Notes: generated from the letters alone by a model not told the origin. A DNA stretch of 64,000 bases from Maylandia zebra (GCF_041146795.1 NC_135177.1:19977560-20041559); one strand, 5' to 3'; counted from the stretch's first letter, positions 34,401 to 47,298 are shown. A program made the numbers and translations.

Positions 34401-36197
34401 AAACACTGATTACTGTACGTGCTACTCATAATAGACATTTAAAGGTTTAATATACAAGCTAAGTACCCTTTTTATTTCCAGGGTACTGTGGAAAACCCAG
34501 GTATCAACCAGCGAGCACTGAAACATCTCTTCAGTGAGATTGAGGAGAGGAAGGACATGTGGTCTTACAGTGTCACAGTCAGCTCTGTGGAGATCTACAA
34601 TGAGGTGCTAAGGTACAGCTTTCCTCTTTTTTTTCTTTCGATAGAGCCTTACCTAAATAATAACTACCACTTGTAGATGTGGCTACTTGTATTTTGTATT
34701 TTAGAGACCTGCTGAGTAAAGATGGAGAGAAACTGGACATAAAGATCAACCCGGATGGAACAGGACAGCTGCACGTGCCGGGCCTCAGGGTCATCGAAGT
34801 AAAGAGCTTTCAGCACATCAAAAAGGTAAAAAAATGTTTGCTTCTCTTCTTTTTATTTGTTTTCAAACACCCACACAGATGCAATTTTTTGAATTATGAT
34901 TCAGCATTAGAAAAATGATTACACTTATGCTAATTGATTGATTGCTAATCCAGATTCTAGCAACAGCCCGAAGGAACAGGATTACCTTTGGCACTCAGAT
35001 GAACCAGCACAGCTCCCGCTCCCATGCCCTGCTTTGTATCACTGTTCAGGGCACTGACCTCGCCACTGGTTCCAAAACCACAGGTCAGCTATTAATGCAT
35101 TTCTGGTTCAAGATGGAACGTTTACACAAGGGTGTCAAACATAAGGTGCGGGGGTCAGAATCAGCACATCAAAAACGCCAATCCAGCCCGCTGGACGGCT
35201 TTGGAAAATATAAAGGAGGGAATACATTTTTGGACTTTTGCCTGTATTGTTTTTCAAGTTTGTTCAAGTCCACCCCCACAGCCATTTATGCTATTTTATG
35301 TTTTATGATTGAGGGACAGTTGCGGCAGTGAGCTACTAGAAGTCTTTCTGTAATTTTACACATTTGTCATGTAGAAAAATCTTTATCTTGTAGATGTGTT
35401 AGTGAAATTTCACTTCCTTTATCTTACATTTAGATATCTCAGGAATTAAATGTGTAATTAAACATCTTTACTCTGACAGAAAATGCAGTTTTGACTCGTC
35501 CAAGCCACTTAATATCACTTATTATCATGGTTTACAGTCTAATACCTACTTTAAATTTAGGTGAGGGCAGGCTGTGAATTTACCCTTTAAAACTGTCTCT
35601 TCACACGGGTATCAGTGTGTAAAGGTTGGGATGAGAAGCAGGGGTTAAGTGTATAAGACAAACATCTGGTATGAGTCTTTGTTGGAATGACTGACTTTAT
35701 TGCTGACATTACTTTTTCGCTCCCCAGGCAAGTTGAACCTGGTGGACCTGGCTGGCTCGGAGAGGGTGTGGAAGTCCGGTGCAGAGGGAGAGAGGCTGAA
35801 AGAGGCCCAGAATATTAACCGCTCTTTGCTGGCACTGGGAGATGTAATTCAGGCACTTAGGGCTCGGCAGACACACATCCCCTTCAGGAACTCCCGTCTT
35901 ACTTATTTATTGCAAGACTCCCTGGGAAAGGGCAGCAAGACTGTCATGGTTGTGCAGGTAAGATTACTGCTCCAGTCCTACTTAATACCTGATTTATAAG
36001 CCTGTGATCATTTACAGTAAATATAAATTCTTATAAGGAGCATCATTTTTGTTCAAATTGTTTTACTAAAGGTTTCTGCTCTGGAGAGTAATGTGGGAGA
36101 GACCTTGTGCTCGCTGAAGTTTGCTCAGAGGGTGTGCAAGGTGGAACTGGGTCCTGCTGCCAGGAAGATTGAATCGGGTGGAGGACAGTGTGACTGA
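28402..36197 (+). CDS. kifc2: Kinesin-like protein KIFC2 (C-terminal motor kinesin)
   Basis: Coding exons: 28402-28503, 28670-28766, 28910-29061, 29182-29434, 31308-31480, 31851-31916, 32182-32319, 32399-32596, 32833-33006, 33346-33493, 33603-33733, 33849-33960, 34034-34215, 34293-34397, 34482-34612, 34705-34825, 34954-35083, 35728-35957 and 36072-36197 (2769 nt, 922 aa). Phases hold at every GT-AG junction. The protein starts with a hydrophobic [16 protein letters not shown] followed by a Lys-Lys/poly-Glu stretch, as in mammalian KIFC2. Residues about 170-570 are coiled coil. The motor starts at GNIRVLCRV (about 582), with P-loop GQTGSGKT (666-673), switch I NQHSSRSH (778-785) and switch II DLAGSE (811-816). 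Motor placement after the coil, with a neck before GN, marks the kinesin-14 class, whose characterised members move toward microtubule minus ends. Human KIFC2 is 838 aa. It ends 15 residues after VELGPAARK, so the proline-rich tail of the human protein is absent. Confidence 0.95.
29435..31307 (+). other. Large kifc2 intron
   Basis: This 1.9-kb intron separates two coiled-coil-encoding exons. No repeat, RNA gene or alternative exon was recognised in it. Confidence 0.6.
35128..35590 (+). mobile_element. hAT-like element fragment in a kifc2 intron
   Basis: The start CAAGGGTGTCAAACATAAGG with GTGCGGGGGTCAGAATC following, then CCAATCCAGCCCGCTGG, matches a common fish hAT-like terminus from memory (CAGGGGTGTCAAAC, CCGGCCCGC). 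The 3' end is uncertain, so the right boundary is approximate. There is no coding capacity. It lies in the intron between the switch I and switch II exons. Confidence 0.45.
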
Positions 36198-37911
36198 CAG
36201 CCTTGAACCACTAGCAATGAATGAATCAGTCAGTACCAGCAAATGAAAACTCCACACTATCAACAAGATTACGAGCAATCGTGCTCAAGGGCTAAATCTG
36301 CAGGCGTCTACTTGGCACCAAATGCCAGCCTGCAATCAAGGTTAAGTATTGAGGATTTTATTCTCCGCTTTGCCATTTTCTGCTTCTGTTCCCTTTATTA
36401 TTGTTAAAATCTGCATGCAGGCGTATTTATTCTTCCACTCCGAGTGCCAAAACATCATCTAACTCGTCCCACTGTCAGAACTTTGATGCTTCCTCTGATC
36501 ACTCTAGCTCAGTTTCTTAAATGCAAAAATCCAGGATCTGTCGTTTCCTGTGATCATCAGTGTTTAGAGCTACAAACCTGCTCATACAGGTTTGATAAGC
36601 TTCCAGAGCCACAATATCAGCACTTCACTTTTTGCAGTATTAGTCATTCTGCTATAAATGTCTGTAGTTTGTAGGCTTCGTCGCCAGTGTGGTATATTTT
36701 TGAAGGTTGTAGTGTGTAGGAGAGTCTATTATGGGCTATTATTCATATCAATGACATTTATGTCACATGTTTGTGTAGTTTTTTTGTGTGAGTTTCAGAT
36801 GAGCAGTGACTGAATTTCTTTTTAGATCTTTGATAAGAGTTTTGTGTAAAGAGGGAAGCTGTTGGAGGGAGCAGGTGGCCTTGTATTAGACTGGTAAAAT
36901 AATCAGCTGTGCAATATCCTTCTTCTCGAGGACAGTTTGGGCCTATTGAAATCAAAGATGCACTTTATTGTGAAAGGATAGGAGCATTTCAGTTCAGGTC
37001 CGTGCAGTAGTGAATGTCATACCAAAAATACAGCTTATTGTTCATAACTGTTTGTCATGTTATCACCCACTGATTCAAAACTAACTTTTGAGTCAAATGT
37101 AGCAAGACATTAGTGTTGCAGTAACTACCATGAGTGCTTAGGTGTCACTAAATGATGCTTTTCAGAACATTTTCTGAATAAATGTGTGTTTAAGTGTTCT
37201 TTCTCTTATTTGATGCTCAGTAGCATTTGACATGCCATCTCCATTTGGATTTTCTGTTGTAGCTCTTACATCTCTGGTCAAATGTTGATGGAACACCATT
37301 TACGGAGGACCGAGCAATAGGTGCAATGTGAGGCACAGAGCCTCTGTAGTGTAGTTTCTTTTTGCCCATCAATCCATTTCTTTACACTTATCCGATTCAG
37401 GCTCACCAGGGGTGGAGAAAAAAAAAGTAAAAATATCAAATACAATTGAAATGAACTGATATAAATAAGATGCAAGAGACATATCAATGTCATTTAGATG
37501 CTATTATCCAGTTTAAACTTTTATGTTCTATGGAAACATCAGTTTACGAGATTATGATTTGCAAATCACTGCATTTTGTTTTTGTTTATATTTACATTTG
37601 TCTGTTTTCCTCAGTTTTTTTTAAGGCAGCAAAAATTACAAATGAAATGGACAGCAATTTAAAAAACAATATTTTAATTTTACAAAATATTGGCCGTTAC
37701 ATTAATAATGCATCTCCAAAAAAAACCCCACATATACAGAATGTACTACAAGGACAGAAGCTATGACTCGCCTGAAGACCTGACAGGAAACACTGCTTTA
37801 CTCCCTGCACAATTAAATCATCCACCTCTGTATGCACAACCCAGATGTGACTGCTGCAGTAAATCTTGGGCATCTCTGTTTAGTCTCCTTGTTTTCTGTC
37901 ACATCTTGGAT
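36198..37911. other. kifc2 3' UTR and kifc2-ccdc12 tail-to-tail gap
   Basis: The first kilobase is probably kifc2 3' UTR, ending after AATAAA at 37177-37182. For ccdc12 on the minus strand, ATTAAA (plus 37673-37678) lies about 235 nt beyond the stop. A fragment of the CCATCCATT...CTTATC repeat found elsewhere in this window lies near 37366-37412. No coding exon was found. Confidence 0.6.
37177..37182 (+). terminator. Poly(A) signal, kifc2
   Basis: AATAAA followed by the T/G-rich ATGTGTGTTTAAGTGTTCTT is a well-formed cleavage and polyadenylation context about 980 nt past the stop. Confidence 0.55.
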
Positions 37912-40900
37912 TCAGTCTGAATCTCCCGCCTCTGCTCCGATGGCTCCAACGGCTCCGGCCAACTCCTCTTCATGGCCTCGCAGACGATCACCTGGAAAGA
38001 CATACACACAAACACTCAATCTGACTCATTCATTGACCGCATCCTCTGATCATAAGCTTAAGACAATGTTTTCCATCTTCCAAGTAAGATCTTATTCAGC
38101 CTTGTAGATCACAGGAGGATAATGATTTTTTTAAAACTAACTTTTAAAGATGTATCTGATATTTTTGATGAAATAACATACAATACAAACCTGTCCCTAA
38201 TACACATTAAAACAAAACCAGGCTTCCTGTACTTTAAATGCTTTTAAATAAAGGTCTTCAGTAATCAGTTACGCACAATAAAAATATGGGAAATCTCCTA
38301 CTCGACTTAAACCTGTGATGTATCTCTCATTTTGCCTATTTTTAGAATCACTCATCAGTTATGATCACCTCTGATGTTATCAGACAGCTTCAAGCCTCCA
38401 GAGTCTGTCAACCACAGAGCAATTAGCCTAATAAATTATGCCCAGCTCAGGCACCGTCATCTCTGTGGCCTCACGAAAATGTAGTGATAAAAGGCAGAAA
38501 CATAACAGGAAATACTGACGGATGAGCTCAGCGATGGCTCTCTGTGTTCTCCTCTCCAACTTCTCCAGCTTCTTTGCCACATCGCGCTTTAGATCCCTAA
38601 ATCCAGAATTACAATTTTTTAAAAAATCATTAACGAAATATCTTAAAATACACCAAGAGTTCATCATGCACCATACAGCTTGGAAAGCTATTTTGAAAAC
38701 AGGTCTTACCAGTCTGGTTTTCTTGGGGCAAGGTTGGCTAAATCCTGAAGAAAGAAAAAGAAAAAACTCAACATGGCAGATAAAAATGCTTCAGTGAAGA
38801 AAACTCACGTTTACACAGGGGTACCCACCACTTCCTCAATGATGGGCTCTGGATTAGCTGCCTCTAACTGATCTTTGACTTTATCTTCCACTGCAAACAA
38901 TAAATACTTATCATTATATAGCCAACAGGAGTCAAAACTACAATCAGTAAGGCAGCATTGACACCAAAAAGGGTTTTTTAAAGGTCGCCTTTGATTGAAG
39001 ATTTCTTACCTGATGCTGGTTTGGCTTTAGGCACCTGTCTTTCCTTTAGCTCTTCATCCTCTGGAGCGTAATTCCTCAATTTCAGTTCTCTGTGGAAAAA
39101 AAATACCACTTAATGTGATACTACTATTAGAAGTCTGAATGCTCTTAAAATGCTTTTTTCATACCATTAACCCACACTCTAGACCTCCAGGAGGTGGCAG
39201 TGTAGGCAAATATACTCCACCGGAGACTAAAGAGCATAAAAGACCACCTGCAATCCCTACACAGCTGCACATCTAATGTCTAAAGAAGGTTGGGTATAAT
39301 GTCCCTCTTTATTCCCGTGAACACTTCTGATTAACATGTTCCACCTGCCGCCGGGCAGGAGAGCAGCAAACAGCTGAGGAATTCTTCCCTTGATGTTGAA
39401 TTATACCGTCTTTCATCACAACTCCACATGGAGGAATTGTTGGCAAGCTTAGCTGACATCTCTGCAGATTAAACCGAGGGTCCAGAGGCAGAGGTAAACT
39501 ACCGTCTGCCCAAGCACCAACCAAGAGTTATCAGCTGCTCTGAGCTTAACGTGGATTTGTGATGAAGCTTGAGAGCGTACACTCTTGATGCATTCATCAG
39601 ACTCCTGGTGCTGCCAAAAGACAGACCAATGCCTTGTATGGGTGTGGGCAAAAATGCTAGTCATGTTCTGTGGTTGGACGCCTGAGGTCCACTTTTAATT
39701 CACACATCTCTCTTTCTCTACCTCCAGCATATCAGACCTTGAAGGGGCTGTTTTAAGGAGGCACTGTGCTGGTTTGTCCAGCTGATTATTAAAAGGGACT
39801 TTTTTTTTAGCATTAAAACTGCAAACACAACAAATAGAAATAAGACATTCTGTTGCACTTATCTGAAAGGAGCACAGCCTGCTGTTTAAATCGTTGCATC
39901 TTTGCAAAAGGCACCCAATGAGAAGAAAGTCAGCTCAAAGAGTGCACAAAAGTCTAGTATATGGTAAAAAAACGACTATTTGAAATAGTTAATCATGCAA
40001 AGCTATTGTAGGAGCATCTACAATGAAAAATATGGACCTGGTAATGAGCTTAACATGTCATCTTTATTTAAAACATCGTTACTGCAGTAAAATTTATGTG
40101 ATATGCAGAGGTATACTGATAAACTGCTTTAAAAGCAAGCAGAGCAGGTTTTCCTAGCAGCCACAATACACTTCAAAGGTTAGTAGAAGCAGTCATTTAT
40201 CAGCCTTCATCACGTAAAACTGAAATAAATAGAAATGCTTTCAAAATGATAGCACAACATGTCTTCCTCAGGCATCCTGAAGCTTGGGTTGGAGCTCTTC
40301 TGTTACCCCTTATCTTCTGACAGCTTTCTACAATTAACAAGCTATTAAACAGGCACAAACGTAGCCCAAAACATGTTGCTACATGTAAGAAACATGAACA
40401 CATTTAGCACAATCCTCAACTAAATTATGCATTATACTGTGTTTAAATAATTAACGTATATACGGGGCCAGAGGAAAGGGTGGATAAGTGTCACAACGTC
40501 AAGCACAAAGTCATTCTAATCTCTACTGTCTAAGAATGGAGCTAAAGTGGCACGCAAAGTTCCAAAAATACAAAAAATAATTCCTGTAGGGAGCAACATC
40601 AAGGTAAGTGGGAAGAAAGGAAACATCAGCGTCATCATCTGAGGACCACGTCGTGGAGGTGCTGGAGCCTATCCTAGCCATCACTGGGTGAGAGGTGGGA
40701 TACACCTCGACAGGTCACCTGTCTATCACAGGGATTTTGTGCTATTTTTTTAAGAGGGTTTGTCACAGACAAACTGTGCTACGACTCGAGGGAATTATAA
40801 CCCACTAATCTATCAGGAATCCTCCCCCCGCCTCCAACCCCACACCCCCTTTAGCAGAACAAAAAAAACAGGACAAAGAGTTCATGTAAATTTTCGCCCT

Positions 40901-43900
40901 TCAAAAGCTTTTTGTTCCTGACTGTCTCTTAGTTTTACACTTCCAAACCTTTTGACGGTGTTTACACATTTCCACTTCAAGCACACCGTAGCATCAAAGA
41001 GAACCTGTGATAAATTCAGAGCTCTGGTCGAAGTCTGGCTTTCTCAAAATGTTTAGAGTGAACTGTTTTTAAGGAGGAGGTGCAGCAGTGTGTTCAAATG
41101 TTTGCACTGATAAAGCTATCTGCTTCATCAAACAACCAGTAAAAATAATTCCAGGCTACCAGAAATCCTTTAATTTAAACGTGAAATTAAAACAAAAAAC
41201 TAACATGTAACAACAATATTTCCAAGTTCAGATTTCTTAAAACATGTTTGCCATTTCCAAGAACTCTAAATCTACTTACCTATCTTTAAAAAAAAGAAAA
41301 GACAGGGAAACACCCTGACACCTAACAAGATCTAACAGGAAAAGCTGCCTGGTTTGGTTGGTGCCTTTTGTGGAACAGGCTTGGAGGAATGCATGATATC
41401 ACACAGGAAGCTAAAAGGTTCTTTGCAATCTTAATGAATTCATTTTGACATTTGAAACTGGTGAAGCTCTCACAAATTAAAATTGGAATAACCTTGGGAC
41501 AAACATTTTGATTGTTCTGTTCCCTCATACATTCGTTTAGTCATTTGATGCCCCATGAAATTTTAATACCAATCCCAAGATACATTACACTGGCACCCTG
41601 CTAAAGATGAGTCTCAAATTAAAACATAAAAAAGAGAAAAAGCCTATAGACTGCATTGAGCAATAATTAGCCTTCGTTGCAGACAAATGTCTAAGTTAGG
41701 CTCTTAACCCTACAGCGAGTTTCTCATTCGCATGAAAGAGATCTGCCCTGTTGGACTGGAGGAAAAACAGAGGCACTCCCTTGGTGCCGTCAGTGCAGTC
41801 ATTAAATATAAACAATGGAAAAAAGGTCCTGTAGGACAGGAAAGATGGCTGCTCCTTCCTACAAATGAACGCACATAAGTTGAGTAAGCTGAAGGTTATT
41901 TGAGCAGCTACTAGCACAAGGCTGGGATCCAGCCAAGTGTAAATACTGCATTTCACAACTTACACCGAGACATGCATTGGTGTCTAGATAAAGGGCAGAT
42001 AAATGCTCTGATGATATACTTGTGAGTCAGTTTCAGTTCCGTTTGCACAGCTTAAAAAGCCTCAGCTAAAGGGGCGAGTAACAGCAATGAGTGGAGACGC
42101 AGTAACAAGCTTTTATGACGAATATTTAAAAGATAACAGGCGTTTGTTTTCTGTGGGAGGTGCAGCAAACCAACCTGTGTTTCTCTTGAGTGGCCTCTTC
42201 TAATGTGGCTTTTTTGCTCTCTGGCTCCCCATCGTCCTGCTCTCGCCCCTGTAAGGACATCAAAGTTATTAACATTACCGGCATTAATTGTTCATTATTC
42301 TTAGAGTACAAACTAGAAAAAAAAAAAACACTAAAAAATTATTGTAATCTGCCCTGAAGAATCATTTTGTAACATATGATAAGAAAATGAAAATCATTTT
42401 TTCTTTTATATTATTTACATAAACGAAATGTGTTGGCAGTGGCTGGTGAAAGTGAAGGTATGTATGTGGTCATTTTAGCTCCAGCACCATAGAAAAACAT
42501 GGTGCTGTTTGCATAGAAAAACAAACTAATATCTGCTTGTTGTCACTCGTCATTTGAGAGTCAAATAATGAATTTACATTTTAAGCTGCATTATTTCTTG
42601 ACACTGAGCTATTCAGGAGAAGTAGTTCATAAACCCTGAGAACTCCATCCATTCTCTTATGCTTATCCTTATCAGGGTTGCGTGGGAGGGGGGTTGGTTG
42701 CTGGAGCCTATCCCAACTACAATATGGCAAGAGGCAGGGTGCACCCTGGACAGGTCGCCAGTCTGTCGCAGGGCTAACACAGAGAGAAAGACAAAAATTC
42801 GCACTTACATTTACACCTATGTGTAATTTAAAATCAGCCCCACTAATCCAACTCTGATTACTCATCCTGATCATTTAAAGCTTTGTTTCTAGTCATGATG
42901 CATCTGAGATGGTGTCACACACTAAACCTTTCATTTGTAAACAACAGTGTAAGTGAAGAATGAAAAAGGCTTGCAGAAATTCCAAAAGCACAATATTGAG
43001 CCCATGTCACATCTTGTAACAAAGGATATCAAACCACTCCCAGCTTACATTTTCCTGAAGAGACTTCCTGACCACCTGCTAGAACAATTCAGGGTACTGG
43101 CTCATTCTTGAAGCGCAGCACAAACGGAAAACAACGACACACTGCAGGAATGTCAATGATCATTTATCGGCTGTTGCTAGCAAAACTAGATAACGTTTGC
43201 TTAGTGAAAGTTGTGATCCAGCTTCCAAAACAGTAGCTTTCGCATTGAATGGGCCTTCCTGTTGCTAAATGAATTGATAACTAGAATTGAAACTCTGCCA
43301 TAGTGGCGGACAATGATTGTGTAACCTTTAAATTGTTCAACACAGACTGCAGCCCTGTGGAGGAGTGACAGAAAATCTGGTGCAACATCCCCGTCTGAGT
43401 CCTGTAGTCCAAGAGCCGAGGTGTGCTGAAGCAAATGCAGCATCAGTTCTGATTGTACATGATGAAGAACTCATTCTCAAACACATCTAACACACTGCTT
43501 AAATTTACTACACAACTGACTGCTTTGATTTATTCTCGGCATATTTAATAAAACTGAGGTACCTGCATACTTTACTCAAAATCCTCCAAATAACAGGGAG
43601 TCCGAATTTACCCTACCGTATTTTTTTTTACCAAGGTTTCTCCAACTTTCACCATAAATGATGCATTTTTTAACTAGCAAGTTTATTTTTGTTCCATTTA
43701 CACTGCATCAGTATTAGTAAATGAGAAACAAACAATATCTGAAAACTATTTATTTATACATCTACAGTATAGTGACTTGATAAATGTAGACTATAGTGGC
43801 AATCATCACTGTTTTCTTCTTCCTCAGGGTGCTCAACACAAACATACACTAACACTCACCTGATTCACTGATACACTCTACATGTATATACCATTAATTC

Positions 43901-45514
43901 TGCACTAAAGCTGCTACAGTATTTTTAGTAAATATATTTTCTTTATTTTATTTTTACCCAAATGCTACTTATCTGCAACTTTACATTTCTATGCACCATT
44001 CTGAGGGAGCTCTGAGCCTAAGAATTTCATTGCCTTTATATGACAAATAAAACCTGAACTTTGGCTCGATACTGTGGTATCTGACCTCCCAGCCCATTGT
44101 TCCTTCAGTGGTGCTAGTTTCAGTCATTATGCAAATGTACTGTTTATAAGATTGGGAAAACCTGCAGTCAGCTGAGGCTGAAGAAGTCACTTGGATGAGT
44201 GATGAAACGTTTCTCCCACTGAAAACGCTACGTCCAGATGAACAGAATTAACTTTTGGTGATACTGTGATATTCATTTCAATTTCTTTATTTACATGAGT
44301 GTTTGAGGTTGAAGTTTGTGATGAAGAATATTTATCCATTTATGCTTAATTTCTTTTATTTTATGTATTGTTAAGAAAGATTAGAATGAACGAGCTGTGT
44401 GGGCAACGTTTTTCAGAAGTGAATACCCACCCACCCAAGTTTTGAGCCACCCTCATTTCTTGATATGTTAATAGGAAAATAAGAAAGCACAGTTTGCACA
44501 ATTCTAACAGTCTTGAAAGTCAATATTTGGTATGACCCCTTTTATTCAACACAGCCTGAGCTCTCTTCGGAAAGCATTCTTGTCATTTCTTTAAGTAGTC
44601 TTCAGAAATAGTTCTCCAGGCTTTTTGAAGGACATTTAAAGCTCTGTCTTCTTTTCTGGTTTCTGTCGAGACGATCCCACACTCCTCATGTTGAGATCTG
44701 GTTTGACTGACAGTGCTTCATTGTGTGTTTTTCCATCCAGTGATATTTTTAATGCACTGGCAGCTTTTTGAGATCTCTGTCGTGCTGAAAAGCAAACCTA
44801 TTCCCAATGAGACACTTTCCATATGATTTTGCATTGGGGAACAAAATGCTACTTTTCCTTTTTCATAACTCCATCAACTTTGACAAGATCCCTAACACCA
44901 CTGGCTGACCTGCAGCGCCAAACCATAACACAGCTTCTACCGTGGAAGCAAAAAGGAGAAATGATGGCCCAAGACTCTTGCACAGTATTGTAAACTGGGT
45001 CGTAAATGATCTATAGTCTAACTGACTGTAGTTAATGTACAGCATCTGATGTAGTATCACTGTAACTGACTTTGAGAAGCGGTTTTAATTCAACTGTCGA
45101 CGCTAGCAGCGACCTAACATGAAACCGAACTAAAACACAACGAGAATGTCACGGTGCAAGAACAATCACATGAGATTAGAATAAATGCAAAACATACCAG
45201 TAAAATAACAATTAATTACTAAAACTGTTTATATTTAAACGAATTTATCGAAACTTTGACAGCTCACTAACAAAGCTACGGGCTAAAAATAAGGCTGATT
45301 TTACACACGAGTATGCTAATATTAGCTAAAAGCTAAGTCTGCTAACGGTACCTCAGTGTCAAAATGACGGGGTTTCTGTGGCCTGTGCTACACTTTGCAA
45401 CATACCGCCAACGCCATAAAAGAAACTTACATGAAGCTGTTTCTCTCTTAGAGCCTTTAGCCTCTCCTTCCTCTTTAGAGCCTGCTCCTGAAGCGACCCA
45501 ACACTTTGCTCCAT
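37912..45514 (-). CDS. ccdc12: Coiled-coil domain-containing protein 12 (Cwf18-type splicing factor)
   Basis: Exons (minus): 45514-45431, 42248-42175, 39089-39010, 38890-38829, 38744-38710, 38596-38520 and 37991-37912 (492 nt, 163 aa), all GT-AG with continuous phase. The product begins MEQSVGSLQEQALKRKERLK, a charged helix typical of the family. It continues with RELKLRNYAPEDEELKERQ (about 54-72), PEPIIEEVDLANLAPRKPDW and DLKRDVAKKLEKLERRTQRA, and ends in an acidic tail (AEAGDSD). Human CCDC12 is 166 aa, so this is full length. CCDC12 and its fission-yeast counterpart Cwf18 are components of the activated spliceosome in the nucleus. Introns 1 and 2 (3.2 and 3.1 kb) hold repeats. It lies head-to-head with nbeal2, as the two are also neighbours in human. 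Confidence 0.95.
39187..39200 (+). promoter_or_regulatory. CTCF-like core motif
   Basis: CCAGGAGGTGGCAG matches CCASYAGRKGGCRS at 13 of 14 positions. Intronic in ccdc12. Weak evidence by itself. Confidence 0.25.
40650..40735 (+). repeat. Dispersed fish repeat, GCTGGAGCCTATCC type
   Basis: GTGCTGGAGCCTATCCTAGC, then GGTGGGATACACCTCGACAG and GTCACCTGTCTATCACAGGG, match the copy at 42645-42805. Two copies in adjacent introns and a partial one near 37366 show a dispersed family. The class is not known to me with certainty. Confidence 0.65.
42645..42805 (+). repeat. Dispersed fish repeat, GCTGGAGCCTATCC type
   Basis: It starts with CCATCCATTCTCTTATGC and includes TTGCTGGAGCCTATCC, GGGTGCACCCTGGACAGG and TCGCCAGTCTGTCGCAGGG. 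This is the longest and best-preserved of the three copies in the window. Confidence 0.7.
43950..44062 (+). repeat. LINE-like 3' tail
   Basis: AAGAATTTCATTGCC followed by TGACAAATAAAACC resembles the 3' end of fish Rex1/CR1-type non-LTR retrotransposons (a TTTCATT...TGACAATAAA tail). Short and unverified. Confidence 0.35.
44075..44262 (+). repeat. Dispersed fish repeat with the GATGAAACGTTTCTCCCAC motif
   Basis: GAAGAAGTCACTTGGATGAG, TGATGAAACGTTTCTCCCAC and ACGCTACGTCCAGATGAACA in this order are a familiar teleost dispersed sequence, recognised from memory. The parent element is not identified. Confidence 0.55.
44430..44995 (-). mobile_element. Internally deleted Tc1-like relic of a third family
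   Basis: On the minus strand a decayed transposase is visible: VEAVLWFGAAGQPVV (about 44900-44945), ILSKLMEL, then further upstream fragments consistent with a WDRLDR...LNVLQKAWRTISEDYLK order. One end (CTCTTGCACAGTATTGTA, about 44980) resembles the terminal repeat of this family. The transposase start is missing between the two, so the copy is internally deleted. It is co-oriented with ccdc12. Confidence 0.65.
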
Positions 45515-47298
45515 GTTTTTAGCCACACGCCGCTCGATTCTCTCTGAAATCTACTCATTGTCCTGATCGGACAAAAGAAGTCCATAGAGCACGTCGATTG
45601 CGATGCCTTTTGCCTCATCATGTGATTTTGTTATTTGTTGTGTTCATATTTTTAAAATCACAATCATCCGTAAGTTTCACTTGAAATCTGAACGAGAATT
45701 ATTTAAAAACCAAACTCTTGCTTACAATAATGCGATCCCCAAATAAATAATTAAAACATACTTTATAAATAAGATGTATGTGGTCTATGTTAGTTGTATT
45801 ATCAAGTACCTTAACTAATGTAACTTTCAGCAGCTTACAAGCTATCTTTGAATGGCTTATTTCAGTCTATTTTAACGATATTGACAAACCTATATTTATA
45901 TACTAAACGTAAAACACGGACTTGTACACAGACCTGCCTGCTGATGGTCCCAGTGACAGGTCCTGGTTAGGAATGTAGGCCATTGCCATGGTAATACAGC
46001 TGCCTCGAGCTTCACCCTGTCTATCCTCCTAATCGAGAGTGTGTATGACAATACAAACCTGCTGCTGTTAATGATATTACTAAGGTGGTGATCATAAAAC
46101 TAGGAGGGATACGATTTATATATCAATAAAATGACCATGTGCAATAAACCATGTTATTGCTCAGTCAGGGGACAAACATACTTCTGACATGCATTCAGCA
46201 CAGAGCGGAGAGGAAACATTGTCATTTACAGTAATTCCATAAGGTAATATTTTACAAAATAAAACATTCCAGTGTGTATTTATTTTTTGTTCAAGATAAA
46301 GCCGTGTTTTTTTCAGTATACCCCTCATACTTGCAGGAGTAAATGTTTTGAATCTTTCACCTACGTATTATTTCAGTTTTTAAGGACTAACGCAGCCACA
46401 GTGTCGCTTTATCTGATCACAATAAGGAATATAGTAAGGACCCACTGTGAGCAGCTGTCATCAGAACTGAAAGTTGCTCGCTTTAAAAGCTGACAGTTAC
46501 ACCCCTACACCCGTAACTACACAACGCAGGCTTTTATTCAATAATCAAGTGAGAGTTTGAGCACTCAGTCTTCTTTGCACAATTTTTTAATGGTTATTTG
46601 TTTTATTTGTACGGAAACGTTTATATGATAAAAACTTTGGGGGCAGCTGCATTCATTGCTCCCGGGTGGCAGTCAGTTAGTGAGATCAGCCCTCGAGCAG
46701 GCAGTGTTTATATGTGTGTGTGCCTTTAAGAATATCAGCCTACCTGTGAGCATGATCTAGAGAACTCTTCACCACATTTCTTGTCTTTTTTTTTTTTTTA
46801 CTGGGTTACACACTAGTTGGTGATAATTTTCTCCTGATTGTCACACAGCGTTTAGGATCGCGCACCGCTCCAGACCGAGACCGCAGGGGCAGCGCATTAA
46901 TTTGTTGGTCTTGAGCGGATGGCATCTGTCGCTTCCGTGGGAACTCTCTCCAACAGGAATCATACGGCAGCGAGCTCGCTCTAAATGCGGACATGGGTGT
47001 TTCTCCAGACATGCATTTCCACGCATTTGTGTTCCTGGTTGCACAGTTTGGGCAGTGACCGCACCGCGGCCACATCCACACCGTCATGTTTTGCTTTTTC
47101 ACGTCACCCTGACAACTTTGTGTGTCGAGACTGAAGAGCACTTTTTTTTTTATTTGGGATTACTGTGCCCGAATTTGCAGGAATGGTTCACCCAGGAGCG
47201 TGCTGCGTCCTCCTGCCTGTAGGAAGCAACTTCAGACAGCCGTGGCTTTGACCATCTTTGCCAGTTTCATGATCTTTTAAAAGAAAATAAAGGAAATA
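45515..47298. promoter_or_regulatory. Divergent region between ccdc12 and nbeal2
   Basis: About 1.8 kb separate the two start codons. CpGs are enriched at both ends (45530-45610 and 46850-47060) with AT-rich sequence between. This fits two separate promoters rather than one shared core. No TATA box is placed with confidence at either gene. Confidence 0.45.

Larger units (their letters stand above)
39090..42174 (-). other. Large ccdc12 intron 2
   Basis: Non-coding. It holds a CTCF-like motif (39187) and one copy of the GCTGGAGCCTATCC-type repeat (40650-40735). Open frames of 60-90 codons on the minus strand have no splice context or family resemblance. Confidence 0.6.
42249..45430 (-). other. 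Large ccdc12 intron 1
   Basis: Non-coding and repeat-rich. It holds a GCTGGAGCCTATCC-type repeat (42645-42805), retroelement-like segments (43950-44062, 44075-44262) and a Tc1-like relic (44430-44995). Confidence 0.65.

Noticed and set aside
46806..47141. Minus-strand cysteine-bearing frame resembling a zinc-finger protein
   Set aside because: The cysteines (GHCPNC) do not form a repeated finger pattern; it lies antisense to the GC-rich nbeal2 5' region.
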